Notes: generated by a model from the letters alone, not told the origin. DNA of 64,000 nucleotides from a candidate division FCPU426 bacterium (GCA_003136635.1 PLFD01000043.1:913-64912), one strand, 5' to 3'. Shown: positions 18,630 through 28,161, counted from the first letter of the stretch. Program-made: numbers and translations.

Positions 18630-19664
18630 TTAATTATTCACGAATGAATTGAATTCATTCGTATAAATATCCGACGGTTTAAGCTGCCCTGGTTTCAGTT
18701 TTCCATTTTGAACGAACAGATCAATCCAAAACTGGATATCGCCGTCCCGAATAATGGTCGCATTGGGTGATACGGGTAAATAATATTTAGCCAATAAAGG
18801 ATTACCCCCTTTTTCAGTTGTGAGATCTTCTGCAACTTTTCGAACCTGCTCAGGATTTTTTTGAAAAGCATCCCATATGATTCGTTTAGCCGTCTCGGCG
18901 GCGGTTACGAAATGCCGAACAGCGTCCGGATGGGCTTGGATAAAATCATCCCTAAATCCCACTGCTAGAATGGAAGTATCGTGGCCGTAAATGTTATAGC
19001 GGTTGGTCCCGGGAATAATCCGAACCCCACCCCTACCCAAAGCTAAATCAAACCAAGTTCCACCGCCCGATGTGCCGGCCGCAGCATCCACCTGTTTGGT
19101 TCGCAGGGCTTCTTCCTCGTTTTCCATGGGAACTTGCAGCAATTGGACATCACTGGGTAATAATCCACTTTTTTGGAGAAAAATATCTATCGTATATTCA
19201 GCGCCCAACCCGAGGATGTTTACCGCGATTGTTTTTCCTTTAAGATCCTTAATGGAATGAATATCACTATTATCCAAAACCAATATTCCGCTTTTTTCGA
19301 TCTTTGTGACACCGGCCCCAGCGTAAACCGCCTTTATTTTGCCTCCTCTGGCGATGACATTAATCCAACCGGTCCAATCGAACAAACCCACATCATAAAG
19401 ACCGGATAGCAAAGCTTCATAAGTCGGTACTCCCGCGCCTGCCGCAGGAACAAAATCCAGATGTACCCCTTCTTCTTTCAAAATATCTCTACCGGTTAAT
19501 TTCTGAACAATTTCCCAAGGAGTTGGCGTGGTGGGAGTCTGGGGATATTTTATAGTTACACCACCGGAATCTAGTTTTGCTTTCTTAAACCAGAAAAATC
19601 CCACAACCACTGCGACTAAAACAAGGATTATCCAGAGCCAAGCCAATGAATTTTTTTTTGCCAT
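18630..19664 (-). CDS. SsuA/TauA/NrtA-type ABC substrate-binding protein, paralog 1
   Basis: DLKGKTIAVNILGLGAEYTIDIFL, N-terminal hydrophobic anchor. Confidence 0.85.
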   Translation of the reverse strand: MAKKNSLAWLWIILVLVAVVVGFFWFKKAKLDSGGVTIKYPQTPTTPTPWEIVQKLTGRDILKEEGVHLDFVPAAGAGVPTYEALLSGLYDVGLFDWTGWINVIARGGKIKAVYAGAGVTKIEKSGILVLDNSDIHSIKDLKGKTIAVNILGLGAEYTIDIFLQKSGLLPSDVQLLQVPMENEEEALRTKQVDAAAGTSGGGTWFDLALGRGGVRIIPGTNRYNIYGHDTSILAVGFRDDFIQAHPDAVRHFVTAAETAKRIIWDAFQKNPEQVRKVAEDLTTEKGGNPLLAKYYLPVSPNATIIRDGDIQFWIDLFVQNGKLKPGQLKPSDIYTNEFNSFVNN

Positions 19665-19672
19665 TTTGTTTC

Positions 19673-20554
19673 CTAACCGAAGATCGATTGATCTAATTCG
19701 CCTTTCCAGTAAGTTGCCTTTGATTCAAACCAAACTAAAGCGTAGTTAATAATTACGCCCAAAATGGCAAGTGCTAACACTCCTGCGTACATTTGGGGTA
19801 TAAAAAAATTGTATTGCGAACTTTGGATATAAAATCCCAATCCGGACTTGGCGCCGATCATTTCAGCGGCAATAACTACCATGAACGAAATTTTAGCGCC
19901 TAACCGCGCACCGGAAACAATGGAGGGAATACTTGCCGGCAAAATGACTTTATGGAACAAGTCCTTATCTGTCGCTCCCATTGATTTCGCCGCTTTGATG
20001 AAAAGAGGATCTACATTTTTAACTCCATTAATGGTATTAATTAAAATATGCCAACTGGCGGCATAAAAAATTATTGCAATTTTCGAGGTTTCGCCTAAAC
20101 CAAACAAAAGTAAAAAAATCGGAAACAACGCGAATGTCGACGTGTTTCTTAATGTTTGTATAAGTAAGTCGGTATATTTCTCAAACTGGCTGTAACGTCC
20201 CATTAAAAATCCCAAAGGCACTGCCACCACCATGGCTAAAGCGAATCCGCCCAGGGCTCTGAGACTGCTCACACCTGCGTCCACTAAAATTTGGCCCGAT
20301 AGAATGCCCAGAATCAAAGTTTTAAAGGTTTCAGAAAAGGTAGGAAGGTAAACCGGATCAACTACGCCAATTCGCGGGAGTAATTCCCAAAGACCCAAAA
20401 ACGCGAAAATAGCCCAAAGACCTGAATAATTACTCCAATTAATTTTGAAGCCTTTCCAACCACTAAAAATAGCGATGGGTTTCACCACTAATAAATCCTG
20501 TTCTTTTTTACGGTCTACAATCGCTTCTGGCATAACAACCTCCCCCTGAATCAA
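19673..20554 (-). CDS. sulfonate/taurine/nitrate-type ABC permease
   Basis: SsuC-like: LWELLPRIGVVDPVYLPTFSET, EMIGAKSGLGFYIQSSQYNF. Confidence 0.85.
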   Translation of the reverse strand: MIQGEVVMPEAIVDRKKEQDLLVVKPIAIFSGWKGFKINWSNYSGLWAIFAFLGLWELLPRIGVVDPVYLPTFSETFKTLILGILSGQILVDAGVSSLRALGGFALAMVVAVPLGFLMGRYSQFEKYTDLLIQTLRNTSTFALFPIFLLLFGLGETSKIAIIFYAASWHILINTINGVKNVDPLFIKAAKSMGATDKDLFHKVILPASIPSIVSGARLGAKISFMVVIAAEMIGAKSGLGFYIQSSQYNFFIPQMYAGVLALAILGVIINYALVWFESKATYWKGELDQSIFG

Positions 20555-20569
20555 TTTTCAAACTAAACC

Positions 20570-21409
20570 TTATCGGGAAAAACCCGGTGCCAACTCCCAA
20601 TCTTTTTGAGCCTTATTCACTTCTTCTTTCAAAACAGTCCAGACTTTTTCTTTATTGATGGCAAATTCCACACTTGCCCGAATGTCTTCACCCCTTGGCC
20701 TGGGAAGATCGATCTCGATAATTTGCTTTATTTTCCCAGGCCTCGCTGTCATGACAACCACTCGATCTGCCAGAAAAACAGCCTCTTCCAGTCCATGGGT
20801 CACAAAAATAACCGTAGTCCGTTTTTGATCCCAAATTTTCAAAAGTTGATTTTGAAGAATTTCCCTTGTTTGAGCGTCCAAAGCCGCGAAAGGCTCATCC
20901 ATCAAAAGTAGGTCCGGATCAGTTGCGAGGGAGCGGGCAATCGCCACCCTTTGCTGCATTCCTCCCGACAATTGGTAAGGAAAACGATCCGCAAAACCCG
21001 AAAGTCCAAAAACGGACAATAAATCCTTTCCTATCTTGGTTCTTTCTTCTTCCGGCACACCACGCGTTTCCAAGCCAAACTCGATATTAGAGAGCGCGGT
21101 TCTCCATGGAAAAAGCGCGTACTGCTGAAAAACGTAACCGGTCTTGAGGTTAGGTCCCACCACCTCCAGATTGTCATGAAATACTTTCCCGGTTGTGGGT
21201 TTGGTAAGTCCGCCGATAATATCCAGCAAAACAGACTTCCCGCATCCGCTGGGACCTACCACCACGAGAAATTCTCCCGGCTTCACCTTCAGATCAACGT
21301 TATCCAGTACCAAAATTTCATTGGTCAAATTACCATTGTCATTGATCTGTTGGCTTTTCTTGAGCCGGAACTTTTTATTTACGTTCTCAACACTTACTTT
21401 TTCTGCCAT
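20570..21409 (-). CDS. sulfonate/taurine/nitrate-type ABC ATP-binding protein
   Basis: GPSGCGKSVLLDIIGGL, LSGGMQQRVAIARSLATDPDLLLMDEPFAALD; likely start MAEKVSVENV at 21409. Confidence 0.9.
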   Translation of the reverse strand: MAEKVSVENVNKKFRLKKSQQINDNGNLTNEILVLDNVDLKVKPGEFLVVVGPSGCGKSVLLDIIGGLTKPTTGKVFHDNLEVVGPNLKTGYVFQQYALFPWRTALSNIEFGLETRGVPEEERTKIGKDLLSVFGLSGFADRFPYQLSGGMQQRVAIARSLATDPDLLLMDEPFAALDAQTREILQNQLLKIWDQKRTTVIFVTHGLEEAVFLADRVVVMTARPGKIKQIIEIDLPRPRGEDIRASVEFAINKEKVWTVLKEEVNKAQKDWELAPGFSR

Positions 21410-21452
21410 ACCATTCCTCAACAATTTCTTTTTATTACTACATTTTTTGCCC

Positions 21453-23999
21453 TCAAATGAAGAGATGCGCCCCCACACCAAAGACCGTCCCGACATTTTC
21501 ATAAATTTGGTAATAGCGTTGATTCGTGAAGTTATCGACACCAAAGAAAATACTTCCATTAGCGAAGTGATAACTAGTCTTGAAATTGAACGTCGTGTAG
21601 GGATCCCAGCTACCCTGAACCCCGTTGACTGTATCCGTATTGGTGGCCGTTGTGTACTCCTTGGAATGAGTTGTTCCGGAAATCTCCAGAGTGAACTTCT
21701 TCCAGTCAAAATCCGCCGCAGCATTGCCGATTTCCTGTGAAATATAAGGAACCAGGTTACCTTGAGATCCAGGCACAGCGGGATTGGAGGTAAATGTCGG
21801 ATTGACATAAGTGTTATTGACATCCAAGGTCAGGAACGAAAAAACCTTTTGTTTAACGTCCACCTCAAACCCTGGATCAAACACGCTACCAGCATTAAAA
21901 TATTCGTCGGTGGTCGTACCATTTGTTCCCGAAGTTGAATTTTCATAAATGAGATTGGTTAAGTAATTTTCAAAATAAGTGACTGTAATCGTCGTACTGG
22001 TCGATAAATTAAGTTCCCCGCCAACTTCCCAGGCCGTATCTTGTTCGGGTTGCAAGGTAGGATTAGGGATGGTGGTCGTGCTACCCGACACACCACCCGC
22101 CGTCAAATCAGACGGTACAGGAGGGTTGAAGGACTGACCTACGGACGCCCTGATACTCGCGTCTTCTCCAAACTTGTAGACAAGGCTTAATTTCGGTGAA
22201 AAATTAAGTATGTCATTTGTAGGATAGTTATTCTCACCGGCAATAAGTCCAGCACCCGCCACCGCGCTATAAATTTCCAGCTGGGACTCCTGCCAGTCAT
22301 CCAATCGGGCGCCAAGAAAAGCGGTCAAACTCGGCGTCACCCTCCACTCATCCTGCGCAAACAACGATTGATATAATTCATTCACTTGAGAAGTAGAATT
22401 GGCTATATCAGTGTAAACACTATCGGTGCCCCAGAAAGGCACGAAAGCATTGATATTATTCACAAAGGCATTGTCTTCACCAATCCCAACGATCAGATCA
22501 TGGTTATCCAGCCTGAGATCGGCATCAATCGTCCCCAGAGCTTCCCAGTTCGAGCTGATCTGTTCGGTAGACGGTCCCGACAAAGGCGAATCCGCTACGC
22601 TCAAGGTACCTTGCAAAAGATTGAAGTGTGTCCAAAAAGTGAAACTGCCATACAGGGTTAAATCATTATCGATTTTCCCCTCATAACGTAGGTTGGTCGG
22701 TTGGAAAGAATTGTTACCGGGGGCAGTCAAATATTGGTATTGGTTCAAGACTCCTAATTGACCCGTTCCGCTGAAGGACACCGGCGCGCCAGTGACCGTA
22801 GTTTTACCCGTACCGCTATTGACGTAAGTTACCGCCCCGGCCCCGAGAGCACCGCCAGCGAATTGAGTGCCATTCGCCGATAACCAAGTATTGCCTAATT
22901 CGCCGTCTTGATCGGTCGTCGGTTGATCCCAATAAGAATAATCCACCAACAAGCTAAGTGTTTGACCCGGAGCTGGTCTAAAGTAAATTTTGGCCGTGAA
23001 AATATCATTCTCTAGGACTGTCCTGGCGATTTCACCAACATTGTACTCAGTTGCTCCCTTGTTACTGGTCGTTTGAGAAAATCCGGTGACAGGAGTGTAT
23101 GTTCCCGTATAACCGGGAAGTGGGGTGGCCAAGGGACTGACCTGTGCGAATTGATGGTCGGTATAACCCGCAACTGTCGTGTTTTCATAGCCCAAATAAA
23201 AAGACCAAGCCTTATCGACCTTGTCTTGAAAATTGAAATCTGTGACACGCGTATTGGTGCTATCCCAATCCTCGCTCAGGCTGAAGGTTTCTCCCACAGG
23301 CTCCTTGGTGATGATATTGACGACACCACCCAAAGCTTCTTTTCCATAAAGAGAGGAAAAGGGCCCTTCAACGACCTCAACATGATCGACCAATTGGGTC
23401 GGGACCATGTTGAAGAACACCCGACCATTGTTCGGCTGGTTCAACGCAAAACCGTCCAACTGAACGAGGTTTTCCGCGTAACCAGGTATACCCCGCATGG
23501 TCAAAGTAACCGACTGACCGCCTGCCGCGACACGACTGACCGCCACGCCCGGGACATCTTGTAAGGCGTCATCTAAATAAACGACAATTTTATTATCGAT
23601 ATCCTCTTTAGAAACCACAGATACTTCCGCCGGTTCATCGTACACTTTCAATTTGGCTTTGGTCCCGGTTATCACCAAAGGGTTCAATTGATAATTCTCT
23701 TCTTCGACTTTCGCCTCAGGCGAAGGGCTTACCGACGGACTTACGGTCGGGCTCTGGAATGGAACTTCGGTCACAGAAGGCGTGGCGGCGGCTTCTAGGT
23801 CCACTTTCTTTCTCTTATGGTGCTTGTGGGGCGCTGGTGTTTCAACCGGTGTGGCCTCCTCCGTAATCACCGAAGTCTGAACCGCTGTAGCTTCAGCGGT
23901 GCTTCCTGCCGTGGGAGTTCCATCCGCCCGGCTGGACCGGACCGGACCGAAGGATAAAATACCAATCGCTAAAACTGTTAAAAACACTTTCACTTTCAT
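21453..23999 (-). CDS. TonB-dependent outer membrane receptor
   Basis: plug domain (NPLVITGTKAKLKVYDEPAEVSVVSKEDI... VEVVEGPFSSLYGKEALGGVVNIITK), C-terminal aromatic beta strand. Confidence 0.92.
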   Translation of the reverse strand: MKVKVFLTVLAIGILSFGPVRSSRADGTPTAGSTAEATAVQTSVITEEATPVETPAPHKHHKRKKVDLEAAATPSVTEVPFQSPTVSPSVSPSPEAKVEEENYQLNPLVITGTKAKLKVYDEPAEVSVVSKEDIDNKIVVYLDDALQDVPGVAVSRVAAGGQSVTLTMRGIPGYAENLVQLDGFALNQPNNGRVFFNMVPTQLVDHVEVVEGPFSSLYGKEALGGVVNIITKEPVGETFSLSEDWDSTNTRVTDFNFQDKVDKAWSFYLGYENTTVAGYTDHQFAQVSPLATPLPGYTGTYTPVTGFSQTTSNKGATEYNVGEIARTVLENDIFTAKIYFRPAPGQTLSLLVDYSYWDQPTTDQDGELGNTWLSANGTQFAGGALGAGAVTYVNSGTGKTTVTGAPVSFSGTGQLGVLNQYQYLTAPGNNSFQPTNLRYEGKIDNDLTLYGSFTFWTHFNLLQGTLSVADSPLSGPSTEQISSNWEALGTIDADLRLDNHDLIVGIGEDNAFVNNINAFVPFWGTDSVYTDIANSTSQVNELYQSLFAQDEWRVTPSLTAFLGARLDDWQESQLEIYSAVAGAGLIAGENNYPTNDILNFSPKLSLVYKFGEDASIRASVGQSFNPPVPSDLTAGGVSGSTTTIPNPTLQPEQDTAWEVGGELNLSTSTTITVTYFENYLTNLIYENSTSGTNGTTTDEYFNAGSVFDPGFEVDVKQKVFSFLTLDVNNTYVNPTFTSNPAVPGSQGNLVPYISQEIGNAAADFDWKKFTLEISGTTHSKEYTTATNTDTVNGVQGSWDPYTTFNFKTSYHFANGSIFFGVDNFTNQRYYQIYENVGTVFGVGAHLFI

Positions 24000-24077
24000 A
24001 ACAGCTCCCTTTAATTAAAATAAAATTCCATTTGCCGCGCTCTACTTTCAACCACACCAGCTTTTTTGCCGAAAAAT

Positions 24078-24716
24078 CTAACCATTCAACTGAAAGACGA
24101 TCGGCAAAATAACTTCACAGGCGACCGGCAGGCCGTCCTGGTTATATGCCGGTGTGAAAATGCCGTTGTGCACCTTGCTGACCACGAACTGATTCAACAC
24201 ATCCGAATTGCCGCTCAAAAGCTTGACTTCCTGAACTACACCCGCAGCGTCGATATGCACTTGCACCACTACCTTACCGTCGCTACCCTGCTGCCGGGCA
24301 GCAAGGGGATAATCATCCGGGTCCAGAAGGTTTCCCACCCAGGCGGGTTGCCTGGCGGTTTGAGCCGCCGGCACCCATTCGGGCTTAGGCGGGTCAGGGG
24401 CCTTTTTAACCATGCGATAGTGGTGGTGCTTATCCGCCACAATCCATTCATCCAGAGGTTTAGGCCTGGCAATGGCAGTCGTGGGAAATGAAGACAAGCT
24501 CATGTTGATGTTGTTGATGAGCAGTTTCGATTGGTGAAACAAAATCAAGTACAAAACTCCTACCAAGAGGGCATGAACCACCAGTGATAGTCCCGTGCCG
24601 GTAGTTAAATTAATTTCAAAGGGTATTCCCAAGCCATTCGGGAATGAGAAGCCCTTATTGATGGACAAATTATTTTGCATGGGTATTTCCAAAGCATTCG
24701 TTGTGGATTGTTTCAT
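24078..24716 (-). CDS. tonB: TonB family energy transducer
   Basis: one N-terminal TM, C-terminal DGKVVVQVHIDAAGVVQEVKLLSGNSDVLNQFVV. Confidence 0.85.
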   Translation of the reverse strand: MKQSTTNALEIPMQNNLSINKGFSFPNGLGIPFEINLTTGTGLSLVVHALLVGVLYLILFHQSKLLINNINMSLSSFPTTAIARPKPLDEWIVADKHHHYRMVKKAPDPPKPEWVPAAQTARQPAWVGNLLDPDDYPLAARQQGSDGKVVVQVHIDAAGVVQEVKLLSGNSDVLNQFVVSKVHNGIFTPAYNQDGLPVACEVILPIVFQLNG

Positions 24717-24725
24717 TTTTTCCTC

Positions 24726-25127
24726 CTATTTCTGCGTAATCAGCGCCACTTGGGATACACCAGCCTGTTTTATAGCGCTCAAAGTGTCAGCCACCTGCTG
24801 GTAAGGTAATTTGCTATCAGCCGCCAAAGTCACTTTCACGTTCGGATTGATGATCGCTTGTTGGCCCAAGCTGGTCCGAAGGTTATTCACGTCCACCTTC
24901 GTCCCCTTGAGAAACAACTGTCCCTTTCCATCGATGGATACCGCTAGGCTGATCGTGGTGGAATCCTCGCTTTCCTGCACTTTCGGTACGGTCACCTTCA
25001 GCCCCGTTTCCGTCACAAAACTGGCCGTGACCATGAAAACAATTAGCAGAACCAGCATGATATCGACCATGGGTGTGACGTTAATACCGGTGACCGTACC
25101 ATCGTCATCTACATAATTTGAGCTCAT
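24726..25127 (-). CDS. exbD: ExbD/TolR biopolymer transporter
   Basis: GINVTPMVDIMLVLLIVFMVTA. Confidence 0.92.
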   Translation of the reverse strand: MSSNYVDDDGTVTGINVTPMVDIMLVLLIVFMVTASFVTETGLKVTVPKVQESEDSTTISLAVSIDGKGQLFLKGTKVDVNNLRTSLGQQAIINPNVKVTLAADSKLPYQQVADTLSAIKQAGVSQVALITQK

Positions 25128-25798
25128 ACTCCCACCTCCTCTTTAGAATGGCGCTTCACCGCACGGCGCAAATGGCCTTCGCTTTCATCTTTCAGATAAA
25201 CCTGGAACAGGTGGATGAGGCTTTGGCTGTTCGTCAGTTTTTTCTTGAGTTCAGTTTGGAAGATGTTGTTGGCAATAACCGCCGGTAGGGCCACCAAAAT
25301 GCCAAAAGCCGTGGCGATGAGCGCCGAAGAAATGCCCGCCATGACCACCGAGGCTCCCGAACTGCCGTTAACGGCCAGGTCGTTGAAGGCCTTGATGACC
25401 CCCAGTACCGTGCCGAAAAGGCCGATGAAGGGAGCGTTATTGCCCAGCGTACCGAGCACGATGAGGTTTTTTTCCAGCCGGCTGCGTTCCAACACCAGCC
25501 GGGAGGTCATAGCCTCTTCCACCGAAGCGTAACCCTTAAAGAGATGGCTAAGCCCTGCTGCGGCAACGCCGTTTTCAACGCCTTTGGCGTTCTGAACCAA
25601 GTCTTTTGCCCCGGCTAGGTTGCCCTTTTCCAAAAAGCTGGTCAGCTTGTCGATGAAGTCTGGAAAATCCACTTTGCTTTTTCTAAAAACACGCCACCTC
25701 TCAATAATGACCCCTACCGAAAAAATGCTGGCCCCCAACAACAGCCATAAAACCCAGACATCGCCCAACAGGGCTAATTTTTTAAATATCTCCGTCAT
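25124..25798 (-). CDS. exbB: MotA/TolQ/ExbB proton channel
   Basis: GLFGTVLGVIKAFNDLA, GISSALIATAFGILVALPAVIANN. Confidence 0.92.
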   Translation of the reverse strand: MTEIFKKLALLGDVWVLWLLLGASIFSVGVIIERWRVFRKSKVDFPDFIDKLTSFLEKGNLAGAKDLVQNAKGVENGVAAAGLSHLFKGYASVEEAMTSRLVLERSRLEKNLIVLGTLGNNAPFIGLFGTVLGVIKAFNDLAVNGSSGASVVMAGISSALIATAFGILVALPAVIANNIFQTELKKKLTNSQSLIHLFQVYLKDESEGHLRRAVKRHSKEEVGV

Positions 25799-25832
25799 AA
25801 CACTTCTCCTAATCTGTCTTTGGCCTTAAAAC

Positions 25833-25867
25833 AAAAAACCCAAACCTCTTTTAAGTAGGTTCGGGTC
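25833..25867 (-). terminator. intrinsic terminator of riboswitch D
   Basis: ACCCGAACCTACTTAAAAGAGGTTTGGGTTTTTTGTTTT. Confidence 0.85.
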
Positions 25868-25890
25868 TTGAGATGTCTCATTGCCGCCAA

Positions 25891-25961
25891 ACCGCTTTAG
25901 CACCCTGTTCTTTCCCTTTTCGGGAAAACGCCGGGGCAAGTTGGACTCAAAGCCTCGCGTT
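25891..25961 (-). promoter_or_regulatory. SAM-II-like riboswitch aptamer, copy D (proximal of triple tandem)
   Basis: ACGCGAGGCTTTGAGTCCAACTTGCCCCGGCG...CAGGGTGCTAAAGCGGT. Confidence 0.8.
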
Positions 25962-25980
25962 TAAAAACTACCCTTAAAAT

Positions 25981-26018
25981 AAAAAACCCGATCCACCTTG
26001 TAAGCGGGATCGGGTTTT
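25981..26018 (-). terminator. intrinsic terminator of riboswitch E
   Basis: AAACCCGATCCCGCTTACAAGGTGGATCGGGTTTTTTATTTT. Confidence 0.9.
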
Positions 26019-26038
26019 GAGAGGTCTCATTGCCTTTA

Positions 26039-26233
26039 ACCGCTTTAGCACCCTGTTCTTTCCCTTTCAGGAAAACGGCCGGGGCAAGTTGGAGCTGGAC
26101 AGGTAGTTGAATCCCTTTTTTGGGATTCATGGTTAAAACGAGCCGCCAAAAAAATCACATCTCGCGACTAGTTCAAACCCTTGTCTGTCGACAGTTTGCT
26201 GAATAAATTCAGCAAACTGTTAAAGCCTCACCG
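26039..26233 (-). promoter_or_regulatory. SAM-II-like riboswitch aptamer, copy E (middle of triple tandem), with insertion in L1
   Basis: core split: CGGTGAGGCTTTA ...about 127 nt... TCCAACTTGCCCCGGCCG...CAGGGTGCTAAAGCGGTT. Confidence 0.75.
26094..26220 (-). ncRNA. nested RNA domain inserted in SAM-II-like L1 loop (copy E)
   Basis: three hairpins plus ACAG/CUGU closing helix; homologous to 29761-29883 with compensatory changes. Confidence 0.7.
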
Positions 26234-26253
26234 TTGAATCAAATAGCCTAAAA

Positions 26254-26292
26254 ACAAAAAACCCAATCCACTTTTTAAGCGGATTGGGTTTA
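26254..26292 (-). terminator. intrinsic terminator of riboswitch F
   Basis: AAACCCAATCCGCTTAAAAAGTGGATTGGGTTTTTTGTTTTT. Confidence 0.9.
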
Positions 26293-26312
26293 AGAGTTAT
26301 CTTTAACCTTTT

Positions 26313-26381
26313 ACCGCTTTAGCACCCTGTTCTTTCCCTTTCGGGAAAACGCCGGGGCAAGTTGGACTTAAAGCCTCGCGT
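26313..26381 (-). promoter_or_regulatory. SAM-II-like riboswitch aptamer, copy F (distal of triple tandem)
   Basis: CGCGAGGCTTTAAGTCCAACTTGCCCCGGCG...CAGGGTGCTAAAGCGGT. Confidence 0.8.
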
Positions 26382-26395
26382 TGCTAACTTCAATA

Positions 26396-26424
26396 AGCAT
26401 ACAGTTGTCATACATTTACGTCAA
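26396..26424 (-). promoter_or_regulatory. sigma70-type promoter upstream of riboswitch F
   Basis: TTGACG-17 nt (TAAATGTATGACAACTG)-TATGCT, nearly identical to promoter at 4856-4884. Confidence 0.75.
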
Positions 26425-26440
26425 CAATTATTTTTATTTT

Positions 26441-26917
26441 TTATTGGACGCTCTCCAATACCGAAAGCACTTCCAAAAGATGGCTGGCCGCTTCTGCCCC
26501 TTTATTGTTTTTATTTTTTTCTCCGGCGCGGGCCAAAGCCAGCTTTACGGTAGGTGTGGTCAATATCCCGAAAGCCACCGGAAGCTTCGATTTTTCCGTA
26601 ATCCGCCGTAAAGCCGTCGCCACTTCATTGGCAATATACTCGTGGTGACTGGTCTCCCCCTCAATAACAGCGCCCAAAGCAATGATTCCCTGATATTCCC
26701 CCACATAGGCCATTTTGTCGGCCACAACTGGTATTTCCCAAGCTCCCGGAACCCAAGCAGTATCAATATTTTCTTTCTCGACACCTTGAGCCACCAGTGT
26801 ATCTACCGCGCCTTTCAATAATTTCTCACCAATCGGATTGTTAAACCGGCTGACAACAATCGCGATGTGATATTTTGAATTATCGGCTTTAGCTTGATTG
26901 GTTTTTAACGCGCTCAT
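26441..26917 (-). CDS. ribH: 6,7-dimethyl-8-ribityllumazine synthase
   Basis: [53 protein letters not shown]. Confidence 0.95.
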   Translation of the reverse strand: MSALKTNQAKADNSKYHIAIVVSRFNNPIGEKLLKGAVDTLVAQGVEKENIDTAWVPGAWEIPVVADKMAYVGEYQGIIALGAVIEGETSHHEYIANEVATALRRITEKSKLPVAFGILTTPTVKLALARAGEKNKNNKGAEAASHLLEVLSVLESVQ

Positions 26918-28140
26918 CTAACACTCCGTAGTTTAAAAGTCGGTTTTGCGTCCAATAAATGACCCATCTTAATCCGCTTTGTGTTCAAATATTTTCCGTT
27001 AACCGAGTTCTCTTCTATTTGGATTGGTACTCTTTCAACTACCTTCAGTCCATAACCCTCCAGACCGGCGATTTTTTTCGGATTATTTGTTAGGAGTCGT
27101 ATTTCCCGGATTCCCAAATCGGCTAATATCTGCGCGCCTATACCGTAATCCCTTAAATCCGCCGGAAAACCCAATCTTTCATTAGCTTCTACCGTATCGA
27201 AACCCTGATCCTGAAGTTGATAAGCCCGTAATTTGTTAACTAAACCGATTCCGCGCCCCTCTTGCCTCATGTAAAGCAAAACTCCCCGGCCCACTTTCTC
27301 AATTTGATTCATTGCCGCGTGAAGCTGGTCGCCGCAATCACATCGAAAGGAGCCAAAAACATCGCCCGTGAGACATTCTGAATGAACCCGCACCAAAACA
27401 GGGCCGGAATCAATTTTTCCTTTCACCAATGCCAGGTTTTCCGAATCTTCCGTATCGGTTTTATAAACCGATAATTTCCAATCCCCCGATTGATTAGGCA
27501 AAGGTACTTCCAAAATTCGTTGAACCAATTTTTCATTTTGCCGGCGGTATCGGATCAAGTCGGCCACACTTACAATCAACAACCCATGCTTTAATCCAAA
27601 AGCCTTTAAATCGGGCAAGCGCGCCATAGTTCCGTCTTCCCTCAATATCTCGCAAATCACCCCGGCTGGTTTTAAACCCGCCAGCCTCGCCAAATCAACC
27701 GAGGCTTCCGTGTGTCCTGCGCGGCGAAGCACTCCGCCTTCCCGATAGCGCAAAGGAAAAATATGTCCAGGTTTGACCAAACTGGCAGAGTTCGCCCCAG
27801 GCTTCACCATGGTTTGAATCGTATGGGCTCTGTCATAGGCTGATATGCCGGTTGTAGTGCCTTCCCGCGCATCCACCGAAATAGTAAAAGCTGTACCAAA
27901 ATGGTCCCTTTCTCGGGTCACCATCGAAGCTAAACCCAGCCTGTCTAAATCATCACCCAGCATAGGAACACAAATAAGTCCGCGGCCCTCTTTGGCCATA
28001 AAATTAATCGCTTCGGGCGTGACTTTTTCAGCGGCCAAAACCAGATCGCCCTCGTTTTCACGATTTTCATCATCCACTACGATCACCATGCGGCCTTGAC
28101 GAATCTCATCTATCGCTTTTTCGATTACATTGTCGCTCAT
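26914..28140 (-). CDS. ribBA: bifunctional 3,4-dihydroxy-2-butanone 4-phosphate synthase / GTP cyclohydrolase II
   Basis: [44 protein letters not shown]. Confidence 0.95.
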   Translation of the reverse strand: MSDNVIEKAIDEIRQGRMVIVVDDENRENEGDLVLAAEKVTPEAINFMAKEGRGLICVPMLGDDLDRLGLASMVTRERDHFGTAFTISVDAREGTTTGISAYDRAHTIQTMVKPGANSASLVKPGHIFPLRYREGGVLRRAGHTEASVDLARLAGLKPAGVICEILREDGTMARLPDLKAFGLKHGLLIVSVADLIRYRRQNEKLVQRILEVPLPNQSGDWKLSVYKTDTEDSENLALVKGKIDSGPVLVRVHSECLTGDVFGSFRCDCGDQLHAAMNQIEKVGRGVLLYMRQEGRGIGLVNKLRAYQLQDQGFDTVEANERLGFPADLRDYGIGAQILADLGIREIRLLTNNPKKIAGLEGYGLKVVERVPIQIEENSVNGKYLNTKRIKMGHLLDAKPTFKLRSVR

Positions 28141-28161
28141 ACACCTTCACCCAATTCCCTT

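Noticed and set aside
20570-21823. 417-aa ORF start for the ABC ATPase.
   Set aside because: The first about 138 codons are an alternate frame of the TonB-receptor gene; the real start is most likely 21409.
25897-26130. ORF of 77 aa on minus strand.
   Set aside because: Lies entirely across riboswitches D and E and their terminators; no RBS or domain signal.
25830-26390. Repeated GGGGCAAGTTGGA..AAAGCCTCGCG units look like a short repeat array (CRISPR-like or tandem repeat).
   Set aside because: Units are about 130 nt apart with variable internal hairpins and terminators, and recur in single copy before genes; they are leader RNAs, not CRISPR repeats.
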